The notes under the pieces: model-generated | Told to the model about the DNA's origin: nothing | What the model saw: only the letters and a program-made list of their open reading frames with translations | Databases searched by the model: none | In this document: positions 16,187 to 23,659 of the stretch, piece after piece | Numbering within the stretch: the first letter of the stretch is position 1 | How the letters are laid out: each line of letters starts with the position of its first letter | Source of the DNA: an uncultured Verrucomicrobia subdivision 3 bacterium | Lineage (GTDB): Bacteria; Verrucomicrobiota; Verrucomicrobiia; Limisphaerales; UBA8199 | DNA length: 35,302 nucleotides | Reading direction: 5' to 3' | Assembly (NCBI GenBank): GCA_903912925.1 | Contig: CAIWJG010000728.1 | Coordinates: 1 to 35,302 of the forward strand | Made by a program: the position numbers and the translations under genes

Positions 16187-17148
16187 CTTGGGGCGTCGGT
16201 GAAAAAGTCAGGAGTGATTCCGTGGCATGTGTTCGTGCCGTGATGGAAGACCCAGACATCCCGACTCCACTGCTCTCCGACCAACTGCCATCCACCCATG
16301 CTGCGCAGCGCGTTGGTGGCACAAACGCGAACTTTGTAGTCTGGGTCACGCATCGCCGCACGAAGGAAGGGGATCGCGCTGACGGCATTCTCGCCGTGCC
16401 CGGCCAGGCACCAGACCGCGCACGACCGGGTCAGAGCCGAGGAAGACTGCAACGCATTCGTGAGCGCTGGCACGACGAGGTCAGGCAGGTCAAATTCGCC
16501 CAAAAGACTTGCTGCTTCGTTGGCAACATCCTCACGCTCGTCGCCGAGGCACCTTATGAGCACGGGCACAAGCGCCACCGCCACTGGGCCTTTGTCGAAA
16601 CGCTGCAGCGCATGAAATGCGCACCAGCGCGTAAGAGGCGGGGCGTTGGTCGCCAAGGAAAGGAGACTCGGAATAGCTTCCGGCCCGATTTCAGCGAGGG
16701 AGTCTGCACAACCCAAGACCCGGTGCGGGTCGTCCCACGAGGCCCGGTTCGTCTCGGACCACATGCGGGCGAGCCGGGTAAGCTCAGGAATAGCTGGACG
16801 TGCGGTTTCTCCAAGGAGGCTAAGGGCCACCCCGGCCCGCCAGCTCCGAGCCGTGTTGAAGCATGGAGGGACATTGGTCTTGAAAGGCTCGGGGGGGTCC
16901 GGTTCGGACATCCATTTGAGGAGCGTCGGAATGGCGTTGGTGCCCATGTGGCCGATGGCCTTCCAGGCGACCGGTTCGTGACCCACGATGACTATCGTGT
17001 GGGGATCGAGGTCGTGGGTCCAGGCAGAGAGATTACGCCCTTGGTAGGTTGGTTCATCCTGGTCTGCGGCTAGCACAAACCCAGCAATACAGACCGTTAC
17101 GAGCAGAATGATGTGGCTGCATAGAAATGCTCCCAATTTGCCTTTCAT
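16093..17148 (-). CDS. Exported HEAT-repeat protein, cassette C
   Basis: This 351-residue protein starts at MKGKLGAFLCSHIILLVTVC, a good signal peptide or membrane anchor ending VLAADQDEP. An upstream in-frame ATG at 17289 would put 47 unrelated residues, encoded partly by attC2, before it, so I reject that start. From about residue 60 the chain is a series of helix pairs with HEAT/PBS-lyase-like signatures (AGVALSLLGETARPAIPEL, NEAASLLGEFD, SCAVWCLAGHGENAVSAIPFL, VRVCATNALRSMG), a fold used for protein binding. The last 30 or so residues are encoded by the attC3 stem and have no family counterpart. Its function is unknown. Confidence 0.75.
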   Translation of the reverse strand: MKGKLGAFLCSHIILLVTVCIAGFVLAADQDEPTYQGRNLSAWTHDLDPHTIVIVGHEPVAWKAIGHMGTNAIPTLLKWMSEPDPPEPFKTNVPPCFNTARSWRAGVALSLLGETARPAIPELTRLARMWSETNRASWDDPHRVLGCADSLAEIGPEAIPSLLSLATNAPPLTRWCAFHALQRFDKGPVAVALVPVLIRCLGDEREDVANEAASLLGEFDLPDLVVPALTNALQSSSALTRSCAVWCLAGHGENAVSAIPFLRAAMRDPDYKVRVCATNALRSMGGWQLVGEQWSRDVWVFHHGTNTCHGITPDFFTDAPSSNPQGGANGRQPSGSETNRASEAAASRRSP

Positions 17149-17183
17149 ACCTGTGCTCTTAAACACCGCAGTGCGGGGAAAGT

Positions 17184-17275
17184 TACTAACAGTGATGTCA
17201 CTCGCGCCGGGCCAGTGACGCCAGATATGGAGGCTGGACGTGCGCCCGGCGTCGAGTGAAGCACGGTAGTTGGGC
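17184..17275 (-). other. attC-like recombination site 2, end of cassette B
   Basis: On the minus strand GCCCAAC (17275-17269) and GTTAGTA (17190-17184) bound a stem in which TCACTCG[A]CGCCGGGC pairs with GCCCGGCGCGAGTGA. One A is left unpaired, as in attC sites. An inner stem (ACG[T]CCAG with CTGGCGT) also has an extrahelical base. The R'' box is the exact complement of the cassette's own 5' end (GTTGGGC at 18268-18262). Confidence 0.7.
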
Positions 17276-17295
17276 TGCCATAAGGACAAATTAGC

Positions 17296-18237
17296 TCACG
17301 GCATGCCTCTGGCCCGATAAAAGCGGCTCGAAACTCCGCTGGCGTTCGTATCGGTCAGGATGAGCGGACCGCTGCTAAGCGTGTTGGTTAACAGACTCTG
17401 CCAACTATTGCTCGCGGCCAACGCCGAGACGTATTCCAGCGCGAAGTGACTGCCGATCTCACCGAAGACACTCAGCCTGGGCAGGGAGTTGCTCCAATCA
17501 ATCGCCAGCGTGAGTGGCGGAAGGCCCAACTCGACCCTCACTTCATCCAAGGCAAAGCGATTGCCCAGCGAACCTGGTGAACGCTCGAAGCCATTGAAGT
17601 AAACGGCTCCAACAACATTGGTGAAGTAAAGCCCCAGAGGGAAGGTGGCGAGTCTTTGACCGTTGAGTGAGTAGGAAAACGTGCGACCGGGGTAATCGAG
17701 AATCAGCACGTTTGTCATTATTGTGCCCGCCAAGGGTCCCCAGGTGCCGATCAGCGTTTGCACGCTCGTTCCGTTGGTGAGTGCCACGATGCAACCCGTA
17801 TCCATAAAAGCAAGTGGAGGGTTGAAGTTTGCGGTGGGGTCGGAAGTCGGGATGGAAACCAGAAACATGCCCAGGCCGGGGTTGGTCGCCTGAATCCACA
17901 TCTTCCAGGTCACTTGGAGTGGTTGGTTGGTTTGAACCGAGGGAAAACTCCCCTTGTATTGGTTTTTGTTGGTCGCGGCTGAGTTGTCAAAAAGCGCCCA
18001 ACAGCTACCGAGAAAATTGGTCGCTTTGATGGTCGGGGTGCCGTTTTGGACCGAGGTGACCACAGAGGCAGATGATGGCCCCGAGGCCGGTACGTAACTG
18101 GTGCCGGTCAAATCCGTCCCACCTGCAAATTGCTCGAAATCGTCGTAGAACAGCGTTTGTGCCCCCGCATTGCCGGGGCACGCGAAAAAGAGCACGAAGC
18201 CGAATGTCGTGCCGGCAAGGGATTGGTTTATCTTCAT
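17296..18237 (-). CDS. Secreted lectin-like (LamG/concanavalin type) protein, cassette B
   Basis: This 313-residue exported protein has a signal peptide (residues about 1-26, ending GNAGAQ). It continues with LFYDDFEQFAGGTDLTG and beta-rich segments (VTWKMWIQATN, FSYSLNGQRLATF, FALDEVRVEL) typical of concanavalin-like jelly-roll domains in verrucomicrobial secreted proteins. The C-terminus (HFALEYVSALAASNSWQ, then LTDTNASGVSSRFYRA) is a divergent form of the tail that ends the 1419-residue protein. A clear Shine-Dalgarno, AAAGGA, lies 6 bases before the ATG. The gene sits between attC1 and attC2. Ligand unknown. Confidence 0.75.
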   Translation of the reverse strand: MKINQSLAGTTFGFVLFFACPGNAGAQTLFYDDFEQFAGGTDLTGTSYVPASGPSSASVVTSVQNGTPTIKATNFLGSCWALFDNSAATNKNQYKGSFPSVQTNQPLQVTWKMWIQATNPGLGMFLVSIPTSDPTANFNPPLAFMDTGCIVALTNGTSVQTLIGTWGPLAGTIMTNVLILDYPGRTFSYSLNGQRLATFPLGLYFTNVVGAVYFNGFERSPGSLGNRFALDEVRVELGLPPLTLAIDWSNSLPRLSVFGEIGSHFALEYVSALAASNSWQSLLTNTLSSGPLILTDTNASGVSSRFYRARGMP

Positions 18238-18261
18238 GTCGTTCCTTTCTGGCGCTCAGTC

Positions 18262-18366
18262 GCCCAACGCAAAGCTGACCGATGACGAGGAGCGCGCCAC
18301 GAGCGCCCGGTTTGAGAGAGGCGGCTGGCCGCGCTCCTCGTCATTCGGTCCAGCGTTTTGTTCGGC
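18262..18366 (-). other. attC recombination site 1, end of cassette A
   Basis: On the minus strand GCCGAAC (R'', 18366-18360) and GTTGGGC (R', 18268-18262) bound a long stem. Aligning the arms gives CGCTG[G]ACCG[A]ATGACGAGGAGCGC against its complement with the bracketed bases unpaired, plus one more extra G further in. This matches the attC design: two boxes, conserved AAC/GTT ends, an imperfect stem with extrahelical bases on one strand, and a variable loop. Length 105 bases, within the known range. Confidence 0.8.
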
Positions 18367-18373
18367 GCACGGG

Positions 18374-18850
18374 TCATCGTCTGGTCAACCTCATCATTTC
18401 TTTGAGGCTCGACGAAACAATCGAGCGCAAATATTCGGTCGAATGGTAATACTGGACGCGCAGTGGTGCGATGTCGAAGTGCAACGTTGTGCCCTCGCGC
18501 GCGATGAGCAAAATGTCCGCTCCCTCATTGCCGACACCGTGAGCGTAGCCAAGCTCGTAGTAAACATTGGGGCGCTCAAGGGTGAGATCGCAGATGAGGA
18601 ACTCGGCTCGCTCAATCAACTCTGAAATCTCGCGAACAACAAATCCAGAGCCGACGTTTTCATCAACACGCTTGGCGTGGAGCCCAAGCTTGCCGCACTC
18701 CTCTTTGACAGCCGAATACACATCGGTCATCTCTTGACCTTTGAACGGCATGATAACGAAAACCAAATCACGCTCAAAAGTGCCTTGGTCATTCGGGTCA
18801 TAATCAGAGCCACCGAACTCTCTGTCCATGAATGTGTGATTTCGTCCCAT
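18374..18850 (-). CDS. TIR/NDT-like nucleotide-binding protein, cassette A
   Basis: This 158-residue protein has a single Rossmann-like domain of the kind shared by nucleoside 2-deoxyribosyltransferases and TIR-like proteins. Features are VFVIMPFKGQEMTDVYSAVKE (residues 29-49), an RVDENVGSG loop, EISELIERAEFLICDLT and NVYYELGYAHGVG, whose Glu is the likely catalytic residue for N-glycosidic bond cleavage. It ends in ADILLIAREGTTLHFDIAPLRVQYY. In related families such domains hydrolyse NAD+ or bind nucleotide signals, often in phage defence, but nothing here proves either. The ATG lies 20 bases from the cassette boundary, as is usual for cassette genes, and the stop lies 7 bases before attC1. 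Confidence 0.7.
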   Translation of the reverse strand: MGRNHTFMDREFGGSDYDPNDQGTFERDLVFVIMPFKGQEMTDVYSAVKEECGKLGLHAKRVDENVGSGFVVREISELIERAEFLICDLTLERPNVYYELGYAHGVGNEGADILLIAREGTTLHFDIAPLRVQYYHSTEYLRSIVSSSLKEMMRLTRR

Positions 18851-18870
18851 AAGCGTGCTAGTGCGCCGAA

Positions 18871-19394
18871 CAATTGATTGTACAGGTCTGGATATCCACC
18901 CATTTTGGGGTGTTATCCGAACAGCTCCCCGTCGCGGATGAAAATCTTCCCATCATCAAGGCTACCTTTACCCCCGCGCCGGTCCCGCTGTAAAGCCCAT
19001 TCGACCACTTCTTTCAGCTTGCCACCCTCTGGCCACCTCTCCTGCCATTTCCAACAGCCGCTCAGGAGCGGGCGGCATCAGCCAAAGTCGTTGCTATGCA
19101 GCAGGTTCCCGCACGCACGCGGCAGGGACTCGCCGGGCTCACACCGTCCCCTCGCCGTCTCTGCACGGGGCAGACAGGCGCACCCAGAGCCACATTGCTA
19201 ACTTGGCAAATCGCCTTATATCAGAGCCTTGCGCGACCCACGTCAGGCCGCCCCCAGACCATCCCCAGACCGCCCCCGGACCGCCCCATGAATGCAGAAG
19301 GCAGAATGCCAGCAAACGCCGCCGCAGAGCCCGCGTCCGGCCAGGATTCTGCATTCTTCCTTCTGCATTCTGCATTCATTGCCTCATTGCCTCA
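18871..19394. other. Gene-free stretch upstream of the cassette array
   Basis: No integrase gene, attI site or other credible complete gene is seen. A minus-strand frame of about 54 codons (18913-19077) reads as plausible protein (EGGKLKEVVEWALQRDR, DDGKIFIRDGELFG) without an ATG, and may be the remnant of a lost gene. 19288-19385 holds an inverted repeat with arms built of GAATGCAGAAGG-type units. The same unit is found inside pheS. Confidence 0.45.
19288..19385. repeat. Inverted repeat of the GAATGCAGAAGG type
   Basis: ATGAATGCAGAAGGCAGAAT near 19288 is inverted at about 19350-19380, where TTCTGCATTC units recur. The arm contains GAATGCAGAAGG, also present in the pheS insertion at 26246. 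It ends just before the stop codon of the DUF4838 gene. Confidence 0.75.
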
Positions 19395-21761
19395 TTACCG
19401 CGCTGGCACCAAATAGAACCGATCCACGTAAATGCCCTTCACCGCATCGTTCCCCGCAGGCGTCACCCAAAGATCGCAGTCGCCACTGGTTTTCACCGTC
19501 CCCAGCAAGTAGGAACGATAAGTCTCACGGGTGTCAGCCAGGCGCGCCTCAATCTCGACAGAGTTGGTCCGGGCTTGATTGTCATAGACTCCCGCCGTGA
19601 ACGCGACGCCGTCAGTCGCCACACCCGTATCCTTTTCCACCCGGACCACTGCATAGACCTTCCACTGGCCCGTCCGCGCTTTGGGCGGCAGCTCCTTGCC
19701 GGCAACGCGGAACGTCCAGCCCTGCCGATTGCCCAGCATCCAAACCGCGCGCCGGTCCGAAGCTGCCACGTCAGGCCGCACTTCCGCCAACTCGCCCGGT
19801 TTGTATTGCCCGGACAGGTTGTCCTGAAGGTCAATGCATTTGCCAACCTTCAGCCCAACCAGGTCCGCCGGCGGCGGCGGGCGGAGCAATCGCGGCGGCG
19901 GCAGTGGCCCATTCGTATCGGCCGGGTCCTCCGCTAACCCCTTGAGGAAAGCATCCACCTTTCGCCCCCCTTCACTGAGCACGGACACGGGAGTCCAATC
20001 CTTCCCCGGAACGCCCTGGCACATCGCGCCAAACGAGTCCGCGAGCGCTTGGCGCGACTCGGGCCACGGCCAGGCCGCGTTCTGCTCCCAGCGTTCTTTC
20101 CGCAGCGACACCCAGCGGCCGAGGCAGGCGTACTGCACCGGCAAGTGCCCCATCCGAACGCGAATCAACTTATCGGGATCGGGATCATGGCTGGCGGCCT
20201 CCTCGGCCTGCTGCCAGAGCCGTTCCGCGGCCGCCAGCGGCTGGAAGCGGAGGTGCGGCGGATTCTTGCGCAGGAAACACGCCAGGTAATAGCCTTTCGA
20301 CGCCTCGTGCATCAGCTCCAAGTAACGCTCGATGAGCTCCCCTGCCCTTTGCCCGTAATAGCCCCGCAGGAACTCCCCGATCAGCGCCCGGTCATCCAGT
20401 TGCGGATCCCAGAGCAGTTGCGCCAACACCCACGCCCGCAGCTCGGCCATCTCCTCGCCCGGCCCGGCATAAGCCCCCTCCTCAAAAACCCCCTTCACGC
20501 CGTAATCACTGAACAGGCGCACGTTCGGCCCCAGCACATAATAATTGGGATGCGGCAGCACGTAGTTGCTGAAGTCGGTGACGTAGTCCCACACGTAAAG
20601 CCGGTGGCATATCTTTGACCACGTCTTCAAGTCGGCCAGGAAAGCGGCGTTGGACGGATGGTCCAGCGGCTCGCGGAAATTGCACTCGATCGAGCAGAGC
20701 CGCACGATCACGTTGGGCCGCGGCACGATAGTCTTCGGCGGGTGGCGCGTGTATTGGTAGGCAAACGTGTCCACCGCCACGTCCGGAAAATCCGGCTCGA
20801 TCTTCTCGGCGATGTAGTTGACGAAGGATAGCATGCTCCCGGACGGGCTGCCCTCGGCTTGGTCGATGGCCTTGCACTGGGGACATTTGCAATTGCCCGC
20901 GCAGTCGTTCTGCGTCACCGAGATAATCCTGGCATCGGGCGCCTCGCGCAGCCATTCCTTCACCCGCTGGACCACGAAGTCACGCAGCTCCTGATTCGAG
21001 AGACAAAGCTGCGCGTTCTTGTGCGTGCGACTGCCGTTAAAGAGGCTGTACCACTCGGGGTGGGTCGCGAAATACTTGTCCGGCGGCACCAGCGCATAGA
21101 AGGTGTGGCAGAAGCCCTTGTATTTTAGGCAGCCGCCCAGCTCTTCGGGAATGCGTTGGTTCTCGCCATTGGCGGCATTGTGGGCCTTCCAGCGCGCCTC
21201 GAACCCGGCATACCAGAACGGCTCACGATACTCAAACGCCGGCTTGCTCCGCACATCGAGCGCCGGCACCCGTAGCGTCGGGCGCCGGGGAATGGTCGTG
21301 GCCCACGGTGCCCACCAGCGCACTCCGCATTGCTCCTGCAAGAAGCGGTTCACCGCATAGACAGTTCCTCTTGGCCGCCCGCCCGCCAGCAACAGCCGCC
21401 CGCCCTTGACCTTCATCACCAACTCCTCGGACCCCAGCTTGTCCAGCGCCACCTCCGGGAACAGCTCGCGCGCAACCGGGCCAGGGCCAACGATAATGGC
21501 CCGGTCCAGCCCGGTGGCGTCCGCCGCCTCCTGTATCTGGAACGTCGCCCCGGTGATCTTCTCCAGCGTCCCCGCCAGCTCGCGCACGGCATTGGATTCA
21601 GCCAGCGACGCCCCCGGCTGCTGCACGATAATGCAGCGCGCGCTCCCCCCCCTGGTGATGGTCAGCCCGGCCCGAACGGGCAGGGCCAGCGCGAAAAGTA
21701 GCAGGCAAGTAAGAGCGGGCGGGGTAAGGCGTGCGAGAATCGCTTTGTGCTTGGAAGGCAT
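19395..21761 (-). CDS. Secreted DUF4838 protein with alpha-glucuronidase-like N-terminal domain
   Basis: This 788-residue exported protein has a signal peptide (LTCLLLFALALPVRAG). Next is an N-terminal domain of the type found before GH20 and GH67 catalytic domains (AVRELAGTLEKITGATFQI, then IIVGPGPVARELFP, then GSEELVMKVKGGRLLLAGGRPRGT and RFLQEQCGVRWWAP). It is followed by the DUF4838 core (HPEWYSLFNGSR, ISVTQNDCAGNCKCPQC, VDTFAYQYTRHPP, GVFEEGAYAGPG). DUF4838 is thought to be a TIM-barrel glycoside hydrolase-like domain with unproven activity. A beta-rich C-terminal part follows. I chose ATG at 21761; a GTG two codons upstream is an alternative. Repeats lie on both sides of the gene. Confidence 0.85.
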   Translation of the reverse strand: MPSKHKAILARLTPPALTCLLLFALALPVRAGLTITRGGSARCIIVQQPGASLAESNAVRELAGTLEKITGATFQIQEAADATGLDRAIIVGPGPVARELFPEVALDKLGSEELVMKVKGGRLLLAGGRPRGTVYAVNRFLQEQCGVRWWAPWATTIPRRPTLRVPALDVRSKPAFEYREPFWYAGFEARWKAHNAANGENQRIPEELGGCLKYKGFCHTFYALVPPDKYFATHPEWYSLFNGSRTHKNAQLCLSNQELRDFVVQRVKEWLREAPDARIISVTQNDCAGNCKCPQCKAIDQAEGSPSGSMLSFVNYIAEKIEPDFPDVAVDTFAYQYTRHPPKTIVPRPNVIVRLCSIECNFREPLDHPSNAAFLADLKTWSKICHRLYVWDYVTDFSNYVLPHPNYYVLGPNVRLFSDYGVKGVFEEGAYAGPGEEMAELRAWVLAQLLWDPQLDDRALIGEFLRGYYGQRAGELIERYLELMHEASKGYYLACFLRKNPPHLRFQPLAAAERLWQQAEEAASHDPDPDKLIRVRMGHLPVQYACLGRWVSLRKERWEQNAAWPWPESRQALADSFGAMCQGVPGKDWTPVSVLSEGGRKVDAFLKGLAEDPADTNGPLPPPRLLRPPPPADLVGLKVGKCIDLQDNLSGQYKPGELAEVRPDVAASDRRAVWMLGNRQGWTFRVAGKELPPKARTGQWKVYAVVRVEKDTGVATDGVAFTAGVYDNQARTNSVEIEARLADTRETYRSYLLGTVKTSGDCDLWVTPAGNDAVKGIYVDRFYLVPAR

Positions 21762-21872
21762 TTTCACGCGGCCCAGTCTCGCATCCCCCCCAAAACCCGC
21801 AACTCAAAACACTCCCAGAGCAAGGACTCGGTGCGCAGCTCACCTTTTTCCAACGTTGTTGGCACGGGTGAC

Positions 21873-22188
21873 GGGAGCGCGGCGGAGCGGAGGTCCGAAA
21901 CCCGAAACCCGAAGGAAATCCGAGAGCCGAAATCCGAAAGCACCGCGCGTAACTTCTGTGTGGACCACTACCCACCCTTCCGCAGCTCGGTTTTTCCCTC
22001 GATCAGCGGCGGCGGCGCGACCCGTCAGCTAACCTTCGCCCTTCGGATTTCGGCCCTCCTTCGGATCTCGGTTTTCGGATTTCGGATTTTCCATCGGTCC
22101 GGGGTGAGGGGAAACTGAGCTCACGCTGTTCCCACGGTGCCAGCAGTTCTGAGCCTGATACCCGCTAGACCAGGTTCCGATTCCTGGC
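21873..22188 (-). repeat. Composite repeat element, copy 2 (inverted)
   Basis: This is an inverted copy of 14866-15270. Read on the minus strand it begins CCAGGAATCGGAACCTGGTC and follows the same block order through AACTGCTGGCACCGTGG and TAGCTGACGGGTCGCGCCG to CTTTCGGATTTCGGCTCTCG. The middle 60-70 bases differ (no TTCACGT tandem here). The conserved outer and variable inner parts suggest a mobile or recombining element. No gene is seen in 21768-22408. Confidence 0.8.
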
Positions 22189-22408
22189 GCCTCCTCTCTG
22201 GCCCACTGACGACCTGGCGAGGGCATTCGTCCGCCCCTCCGCCCGTCCCGCTCTTGAACCGCCATTCGCTATTGCTCGACTGCCCGCCCCGACGTATCCT
22301 CTATTCATCCGAAGACGCGCTGCCGGAGCTGGTCTTTCGGCAGCTTGGCCCGGCGCTAATGCCGGCCAGCGTGCCGCACTTACCGGAAGCACGACAAACT
22401 AACTACTT

Positions 22409-23359
22409 ATGAGGAAGACTGCGACTACCGCGCCGGGGGCTAAAGCGAAGCGTTCGCTGAAGCAAACTCCTTCGCCCACCGCCAGGATCCACCCCGTCAT
22501 CATTTACCCGATCCGGCACTCGGACGATTACTCGGACCTGCGGGCGCTCTATCAGATGGTCGGGCGATTGGCGGCGGACAAAGACCGCTACGCCCACCCG
22601 ATCACGGTGCTGGATCGCAAGACGCATTACTCCATGCAAGCGAACAAGGCGTTCCTCGATTTCCGGCGGAACACCGTGGAGCGCAGCTCGGAGGTGCTGG
22701 ACGTTTGGGCAGTTGATACCTGTCAGATGTGGTATGCCGGCCTGGGCACGGCCTTCGAAAGGGGGGCAGCGCAGGATGTCTATTGGCTCATCCCCGGCGA
22801 TTTCGACTACGGCACAACCGTGGGGCAGCAAGTCCTCAGCGAGCTGCATGACCTGCCAGAAATCATCCTCGAACTGAACCAGGACCTCTGCATCGGCGAG
22901 ATCGCCACGGACCATAACAACCCCAAGCAGCTTATAGATACTTACGGCACTTTTGCCCTGCTCTACAACTGGTTCCCGGCCGAAGCGCAGGAAATCCGCC
23001 GGTTCACCGAGCGCCCCCGTTCGGAGTTTCTTGCCGTGCGCCACAGCTTCCTGGGCGAGGCCTTGCGCCAACGGTGGTATCCCTACGAGCAGACTGTCGT
23101 CATGCTCCTGCAGGCGGTGTTTGGCAAGAAGGGCATCAGCCGGTTTTCCGTCGGGCAAATCTCCGACCTGCCTGAGGGGCGCGAGTCCCTGGCGTCGACG
23201 ATGCTACAGGTCGAGCGGACTGAGCGGGTGCTCAAAGCGCTATGGCGGGAACAACACCAGTCGGATCCAAACTGGGTCGAGCAGTATCGCCAACTGGCAA
23301 CCACTTCCAACCAGGTCCGCCACACCGCGCTAATCATTCTGCACAACTTGCTAAGCTGA
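22409..23359 (+). CDS. Conserved hypothetical protein
   Basis: I do not recognise this 316-residue cytoplasmic protein. It has a basic, low-complexity N-terminus of about 25 residues and then a globular region starting HPVIIYPIRHSDDYSDLRAL. Segments such as DVYWLIPGDFDYGT (near residues 128-141) and the 'PVIIYP' start give it a nucleotide-sugar-transferase-like look, but this is only a resemblance. There is no signal peptide or membrane segment. It ends 3 bases before the glycogen-binding gene, and the M16 peptidase follows, so the three are probably one operon. Confidence 0.7.
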   Translation: MRKTATTAPGAKAKRSLKQTPSPTARIHPVIIYPIRHSDDYSDLRALYQMVGRLAADKDRYAHPITVLDRKTHYSMQANKAFLDFRRNTVERSSEVLDVWAVDTCQMWYAGLGTAFERGAAQDVYWLIPGDFDYGTTVGQQVLSELHDLPEIILELNQDLCIGEIATDHNNPKQLIDTYGTFALLYNWFPAEAQEIRRFTERPRSEFLAVRHSFLGEALRQRWYPYEQTVVMLLQAVFGKKGISRFSVGQISDLPEGRESLASTMLQVERTERVLKALWREQHQSDPNWVEQYRQLATTSNQVRHTALIILHNLLS

Positions 23360-23362
23360 AAT

Positions 23363-23647
23363 ATGCGCCCCTTTAACTACCAAAAGCCCTTGCGGGCCAT
23401 CAATTTCATCTGCCACGCGACCCAGGCCAAGAGCGTCAGCCTGGTCGGCGATTTCAATCAATGGGACCCAGCCGCGCATCCAATGAATCAGACGCCGGAC
23501 CGTTCCTGGCTGCTGAACGTCGAATTGAAGCACGGCCATCATCGCTACGCCTTCCTGGTGGATGGGGTCCTGACCCTCGACCCCCATGCTCAAGGCATCA
23601 CCCGCAACGATAAAGGCGAGCGCGTCTGCCTCGTACCGGTGAGCTGA
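23363..23647 (+). CDS. Stand-alone CBM48/AMPK-type glycogen-binding domain protein
   Basis: This 94-residue protein consists of one early-set beta-sandwich domain of the CBM48/AMPK-beta glycogen-binding type. Visible are INFICHATQAKSVSLVGDFNQWDP with the conserved Trp of the sugar-binding face, then WLLNVELKHGHHRYAFLVDG with the 'G.Y.Y.F.VDG' motif, then LDPHAQGITRND. Normally this domain is attached to a branching enzyme or isoamylase. Here it is free, as in several verrucomicrobial and chlamydial genomes. It may tether a partner to glycogen or act as a regulator. Confidence 0.85.
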   Translation: MRPFNYQKPLRAINFICHATQAKSVSLVGDFNQWDPAAHPMNQTPDRSWLLNVELKHGHHRYAFLVDGVLTLDPHAQGITRNDKGERVCLVPVS

Positions 23648-23659
23648 GCAGGGCAACGC

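Larger units (their letters stand above)
16090..18870 (-). mobile_element. Three-cassette integron array without integrase (CALIN)
   Basis: Three minus-strand genes are each followed by an attC-like site in the same orientation. With the integron cut between G and TT of the R' box, the cassettes are A 18870-18268, B 18267-17190 and C 17189-16090. A circular cassette joins its own 5' end to its R'' box. For A this gives GCCGAAC with GTTCGGC, and for B GCCCAAC with GTTGGGC, both perfectly complementary even though the boxes lie 0.5-1 kb apart. C is only partly complementary (TTCTAAT with GTTAGTA). No integron integrase or attI is visible in the 500 bases upstream, so the array was either left behind or built in trans. 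Confidence 0.75.

Noticed and set aside
17149..17289. Upstream ATG extending the HEAT protein by 47 residues
   Set aside because: The extension would translate most of attC2 and would bury the signal peptide that starts at 17148.
18871..18925. A fourth attC or an attI just upstream of cassette A
   Set aside because: There is a GTTCGGC box, but no matching R'' box or stem with extrahelical bases. The nearby GGATA..TATCC hairpin does not fit.
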